This document shows positions 48,901 through 54,900 of a DNA stretch of 64,000 nucleotides, piece by piece. The stretch's first letter is position 1; the number at the start of each line of letters is the position of its first letter. This stretch comes from Vandiemenella viatica (lineage: Eukaryota > Arthropoda > Insecta > Orthoptera > Morabidae), in assembly GCA_031002005.1 (NCBI GenBank), contig CM061914.1:188870685-188934684 (forward strand). Direction: 5' to 3'. Position numbers and translations under genes: made by a program. The notes under the pieces were generated by a model. It did not search any database and was not told the origin of the DNA. It saw only the letters and a list, made by a program, of their open reading frames with translations.

Positions 48901-51900
48901 TCGATTTGTCTCGTGAAGTCACATACGAATTCACCATCAAATTTGGCTATAGCGAAATGTTTCCTCTGGTCCATACCGCTTTTCAATCTAGCCACGTCAA
49001 TTCTGAGGTACGATATCTCGATAACTAAGCGATATATCAAAAAAATTTATTCTTTATTTTCAATTTGTCTCGTCGATTTACATAAGAATCCATTATCAAA
49101 TTGCGGCGCTAGGGTTGTCGTATAATCCCCAGGTTGTTTGCTACAAAATAACACATGTACCAATTCTGTAAGTCATCTCAGCAAATTTCTTTGTCATTCC
49201 GAAGTTGTAAAGTCATTTTTGACTCACCCTGTATATGATTGCTGCATGTAGACGAGTCGCTTCTTTTGATAAGTCTTTGCCGAGTTGTTGAGGGAAAGCT
49301 GAACGTGGCTTTTGGTGGATTCTACGATATCCAAGCCACTGGAATTTAATAAACGTTATGGTCGATTCGTGTATATCTCGACGAGACAAATCAAAAGTAA
49401 AGAATAAAATTTTCTGATATCTGACTTAGTTCTCGAGATATCGTACGTCATATTTGAGGTGGTAGGTTGACATGCTACCTGTACCAGAAAAAATTTCTAC
49501 AGCGCCATATTTTTTATTAATTCTTCTGAAGCTCGACGAGACAAATCGAAAGTGAGAAATACCATTTTTTGATACTTCTCTTAGCTCTCGAGATATCGTA
49601 TATGTAAATTGAGGTGGTGGGTTGACATGCTGCCTGGACCAGAAAAAATTTCTACAACGCCATATTTGATGATTAATTCTTCTGAAGCTCGACGAGACAA
49701 AATGAAAATAAAGAATACTACAATATTTTTTGATACTACTCTTAGTTCTGGAGATACAGTATCTCAAAATTGTGGTGATTAGGTTGACATGCTGCCTGGA
49801 CTACAAAAAATTCGCCAAAGCCAATTGGAACTATACGGTCAGCATGTAAAATACGCGTTTTGTTTTCTTACTAACTCTGTTGGTTAGGATGAAATACCAC
49901 CTGGAGCAGAAGAAAAAGTCACCAAAAGCACAATGATCTACTACACCTATAACTGATTTTTGGCATTCGAAATCTCGAGAAATAAGCGAAATATCAAAAA
50001 CATGTATTCTTTACTTTCTATTGGTCTCGTCGAAATATGTAAGAATCAAGCATAATATTCATCAAATTTCAGTGGCTCGGATAATTAGTATTGCGAATTT
50101 CGGGTGACAGGGTAGATTCAGTCGACTCGATTGCTGGTTGGACTGTGGAGTGCTGATTTAAGACCCATTCACACTAGAGGTCAGCTCAGCTCAGGTAAAA
50201 AAAATCGATATACACGTAATCCAATGGGAGCATTCACACTACGCGGTCCGCTCAGGTCAGGGCAAGGCAGGTCAAACCGAACAACGGCCAAGACCTGAGC
50301 TGAGCTGAGCTGACCGCTAGTGTGAACGATCAACGGTCAGGTCAGGTCAGATCAAATGGGCGGCGAACGTCTGAAAACTACGCTCATAAGGAATAAAAGT
50401 AATAAATGTTTTAACGGTATGCTATTTCTGTTTATTACAAAGTGGGCAAACTTTAATATAAACACAAATATTATTACACATTTTATTACTGCCAAGATAC
50501 AGATCATGTTTCCGAATTTAAAAAAAAATATTGTGAATTTATTTTTTGAATCAAATGCTTCGGTACCCGCGGTAGCACACAAAAAAAGAATATTTGAAAG
50601 CAGGGTTTCTCTCGCTCATCCAGAAATTCACTATCTACTTGACATGAAATTTTATCCTTCCGTAAATAATTGAGCAAAATACATGTTGCTAAAATTAAGT
50701 TATCAATGAATACTGTAGCAGAATTAATTTTTCTAAAATAATTTCGAAATTTTTGAGCCCTAAAATATCAAAAGCATTTCCCACCACTCGTCTCGCACGG
50801 CATTCTTTTTTCTCTTGATCTGTTTTCGCTTGAAAATCTGGATGCACCCAAAACCATCCTCTTCTTGATCTTGACTTATTCCTAGACTCTTGATCCAAAA
50901 TCATTGCGATTTAATTTACGTTGGGGTAAAAAACGGTATTGTTCACTATGAGCATCTGAAATGAAATGGCTTCGTCTACTACTTGACATGGCCTGACCAG
51001 AGCTGAGCTGAGCTGACCGCTAGTGTGAATGCTATCTTGGATCGTGTGCTGAGTTGACTTGACCTGAGCTGAGATGACCGCTAGTGTGAATGCTATCCTA
51101 GATGGTGAGCTGAGTTGACCTGACCTGAGCTGAGCTGACCGCTAGTATGAATGCTATCGTGGATCGTGAGCTGAGTTGACTTGACCTGAGCTGACCCCTA
51201 GTGTGAATGCTATCGTGGATCTTGAGCTGAGTTGAGTTGACCTGACCTGAACTGAGCTGACCGCTAGTGTGAATGCTATCCTGGATCTTGAGCTGAGTTG
51301 ACCTGACCCGAGCTGAGCTGACCGCTAGTGTGAATGCTATCGTGGATCTTGAGCCGAGCTGAGTTGACCTGAGCTGAGCTGACCGCTAGTGTGAATGGGC
51401 CTTTATATTACCGAGGGCCTCCTCGCCTTACCTGAGCCCCGACCTTTCCTTCCTGCAGCTTCGGCAGGTCTGTATGGCACCTGGAGCATTTCCTCCACCT
51501 GCGGTCCTCCTTCAGGTCCATGTCGAATTTCAAGGAGCCGACCTGGTTCGTCTCCAACTCGCGGATGTTGTACGCCACGTAGTTGCTTCTGCAACAGCAC
51601 GACAACCACACTTAGGCCGGGCGCACATTGACGCGCAGTCGACGCAGGCGGCACAGCACAGTTTCTGTTACTTTATCTTTTGGGGCGGAACAGCGCGTAA
51701 TGAGACGCAGGGCAGTACTGCGCCGCACGTGGACTGCACCACGCTGCGTTCACGATACAGAAACTGTGCCACGCAGCTCAGTCGTGCCGGTTTTTGCCGT
51801 AATTTAAAATCTTACTCTACTTTAAAATCGTTTTCAATTTAGTTATTAAAAAAATTGGTTAATCTTGCGCGTAACCACCCTGAGATTCACAATACCAGTC

Positions 51901-54900
51901 ATACTAAATACATAAAAATTAAATTTAAACAAGAAATTTGAACAAGGATTTAATTTAATTTTATTGCAATGGAGCACACGCTCCGGTGGCAATTTCCCTA
52001 CACACCTAACTTCCCCTTTCCTGCACCCTCCTACATTTGACCTATACAAATTTTAACTTTAAATTCATTTAACGTTTACGGTAAGTTATTAATCATTTCC
52101 CTCGGTAACTCATTACAATCTCTGACACACTTACCTAAAAAAGAAAATCTTCCCACACTCTTGTGCCTGGAATCAAGTGCCAGCTTGTGGTCATCTTTTC
52201 CCTTCCATGCATTTCTTTTCATACCTACTCCAATATCTTTCCGTGCCTCACCGCTAGTATACGCCCTGTACACTCCCATGACCCTCCTCATCCTCCTCCT
52301 GTCTTGCAATGGATCCCATTCCAGCTCCTTTATCATATCCGTCACTGATTGCATTCTGCGATAATTTTCAGAATCAAATCTAGCAGCCCTTTTTTGCACC
52401 CTCTCCAATTCTAACAAGTGGCGAGTAAATTCAGCATTTTTTTAATCATACAATTGTCCACTTACAATTTTCATATTTTCTCTTTTTGAATTCATTTTTA
52501 ACAAAACTTAAAAAAAACATTGGTATATAGGCTATTATTACATTATTTACTTTCTTATTATTTGTACCCCATCTTTCAATAGTGTCCCCGTGCCACACGT
52601 CTGACTGAATTGAGTTCTTTTCCTTCTTCTCCCTCTTCAAGGCAACCTCCGTCCAACTCCTAACGAGAGAGGGAGGATTCTTGTGAAGACAATTTCCCGA
52701 ATAATTTGTTGGACACTGCTTTTTTGGTTCCAAGTGATTCTTATGTTCTATTATGTAGTTTACTTAAAAATATAATATGAAATAAAAGAGAATTAGATTC
52801 TTATACATGTCATGTACCATCAAGAGCTAAATAATTAAATAAATTACCACGACAATACTGCCAGATTTTCTTCAGTTCCAATAGGTATTTGAGCGCAGTC
52901 GAGAAAATAACAGGTTAGATAATGCTGTGAATCTCCGCTCGAGTCATCCGGTAATAATGCATAAATCTTTTGAAAATTCTCTTGTGACTGCAAAAGCCAA
53001 ATCCTTGTATCTTCTTTTCATATACTCACTTTTCCATAGTTTTATCTAACTCAGCTTCTGATAAAGTAATAAAAATTTTCCAAGCTCGGCATCCCAGTCA
53101 GATTCAGAAATAAAAAATCCAGTTTTTTCATCGGAATATGTGAAAACTGCGACCAGTGAAATTTTCAGCCAACCTAAAATCTGTGAAATCTGCGGCCACT
53201 GTTACCTTTGTGTCACGTCCTACTTGCGACCCTTTAGACGACCCAAGCTGGTCTCACTAAATGGTGGCATGGAAGATTTTACGTGAACAAATAGAACGGA
53301 AGCTAGTCAGCGACAACATTTTACATTACACGGCCGAAAGAGCCAAACTAGTTTCTATTTAAAAATAATAATAATAATAGACAAGCAAATGTTTCGAATT
53401 ACAAAGCACATCACATTGTTTCGCAAGTTAAGTATTATTTCTTAGAATTTTTCCTCACTCATTACTGAAAGTTGAATTTTTTGCTGATCTGCAACACTGT
53501 TCGGAGACTCCTGTGCGGTACTAACCAGATCGGGCTGGCCAAGGTCGTCTGTTTTTTCCATTATCGTGTCATCTGTGGGGAAACTGATGTGGATGACTTG
53601 GACTGACAGGATTATTTGGATATTCGGTCCGTCCAATATCCATCAGTTTCGTCCATCATGCCATCAAGACGACTGACGGTGTGTGGGGAAAATCACGTTC
53701 TCCGTTTTCGAGCTTCACTTGGGAGCACATACTTTTCAAAGTGCTTGGGCCACCACTTGTTAAACTCTAGGATGATGTCACTGTCTCCCAAAAAAAGCTA
53801 CAGTTTGGGGGATGAAATGTGCTGTGAAGTGATTACAGAAAGAGGAAACCTCATTCCCTCCTTTTTTCGCAATGCCTTCATCAGGGGCGTAGCTACTGTG
53901 GGGCTAGGCGGTTGGGGCCGCTACGCTCAGGGGGCCCCAAGCATACCTCGGGGGGCCCCAAAGCGCACCTCTGGGGGCCCCAAACGCAGTTCAGAGGCCC
54001 ATGAACCTTCATGGCGAAATGGCGACCCTTTTTCTTTATCTCTACCGTCGTCTAAGGGGGTCCCTGTTATACAGGAAGCCCCTCACTAAGGGCCCTCTCA
54101 CTGCTCAAGGGGCCCCTAAGTACAAAAAAGGACGCCCATCTGGCCTGAGGGCCCAAAATAATTTTTTTGCACTGGGGCCCATGTTGACCTAGCTACGCCA
54201 CTGGCCTTCATGATAGGTATAGATTTTGCTTGTTTTGGTTTTCAAGTCATAAATGCAAAAACAGTTAACTCACAACTGCCGATGGCAGAATATTTCCGCA
54301 CTAGTAATGTGAGTCAAAGGGAGATTTTGCATTAAATCTACTACGATTCCATAAGTATCTGGCTCGCTATGACACTTATTTTCTATGTCTTTTATAAGGC
54401 AGAATAAAACTTATGTTTTAATAACAATTATAAACTTTAAAACATCTATATTGTTAACAGCTGTTCAGAAACATAGGCTACAAGCGTATAAATCTGCTCG
54501 GAGCGCCGGCGAGCCGACAGTCAACAATACAACCAATTAGAGCCTATTCAATAATAAACCGCTATAGCATTGTTGAGAGTTCTGGTCGCAAATTTCACTG
54601 GGCGCAGTTTTCGCGACACCACACTATCTAACCGAAACAACTATAGAAAAGCAAATCTTACTACCACTGACTCTATCACTACTTGCAATAGTTCTGAGTG
54701 AATAACACTTGCGCCCTCTGCTTTGTTCGAAATTTATGTTATTTATGAATGTTATGCAATGATGAAAAAATTTTGACATTGTTACAGTACAAGAATCTTT
54801 GCGAGAACTGAAGCCATACACATTGATATCATGCTCGAAAAAAAAAAAAAAAAAAAAAAAAAAAACTGTGGCGTCGTCTCACTGTCGGAAATGATGGAGA

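Noticed and set aside
50990..51395. CRISPR-like or coding repeat
   Set aside because: Imperfect minisatellite inside a Harbinger end; no spacers and no conserved frame.
51395..51631. Plus-strand frame over dipeptidase exon 2
   Set aside because: High GC of the real exon opens the opposite strand; not an independent gene.
53442..53636. Small acidic protein
   Set aside because: No start context, no partner exon and no recognised domain; probably part of a decayed mobile sequence.
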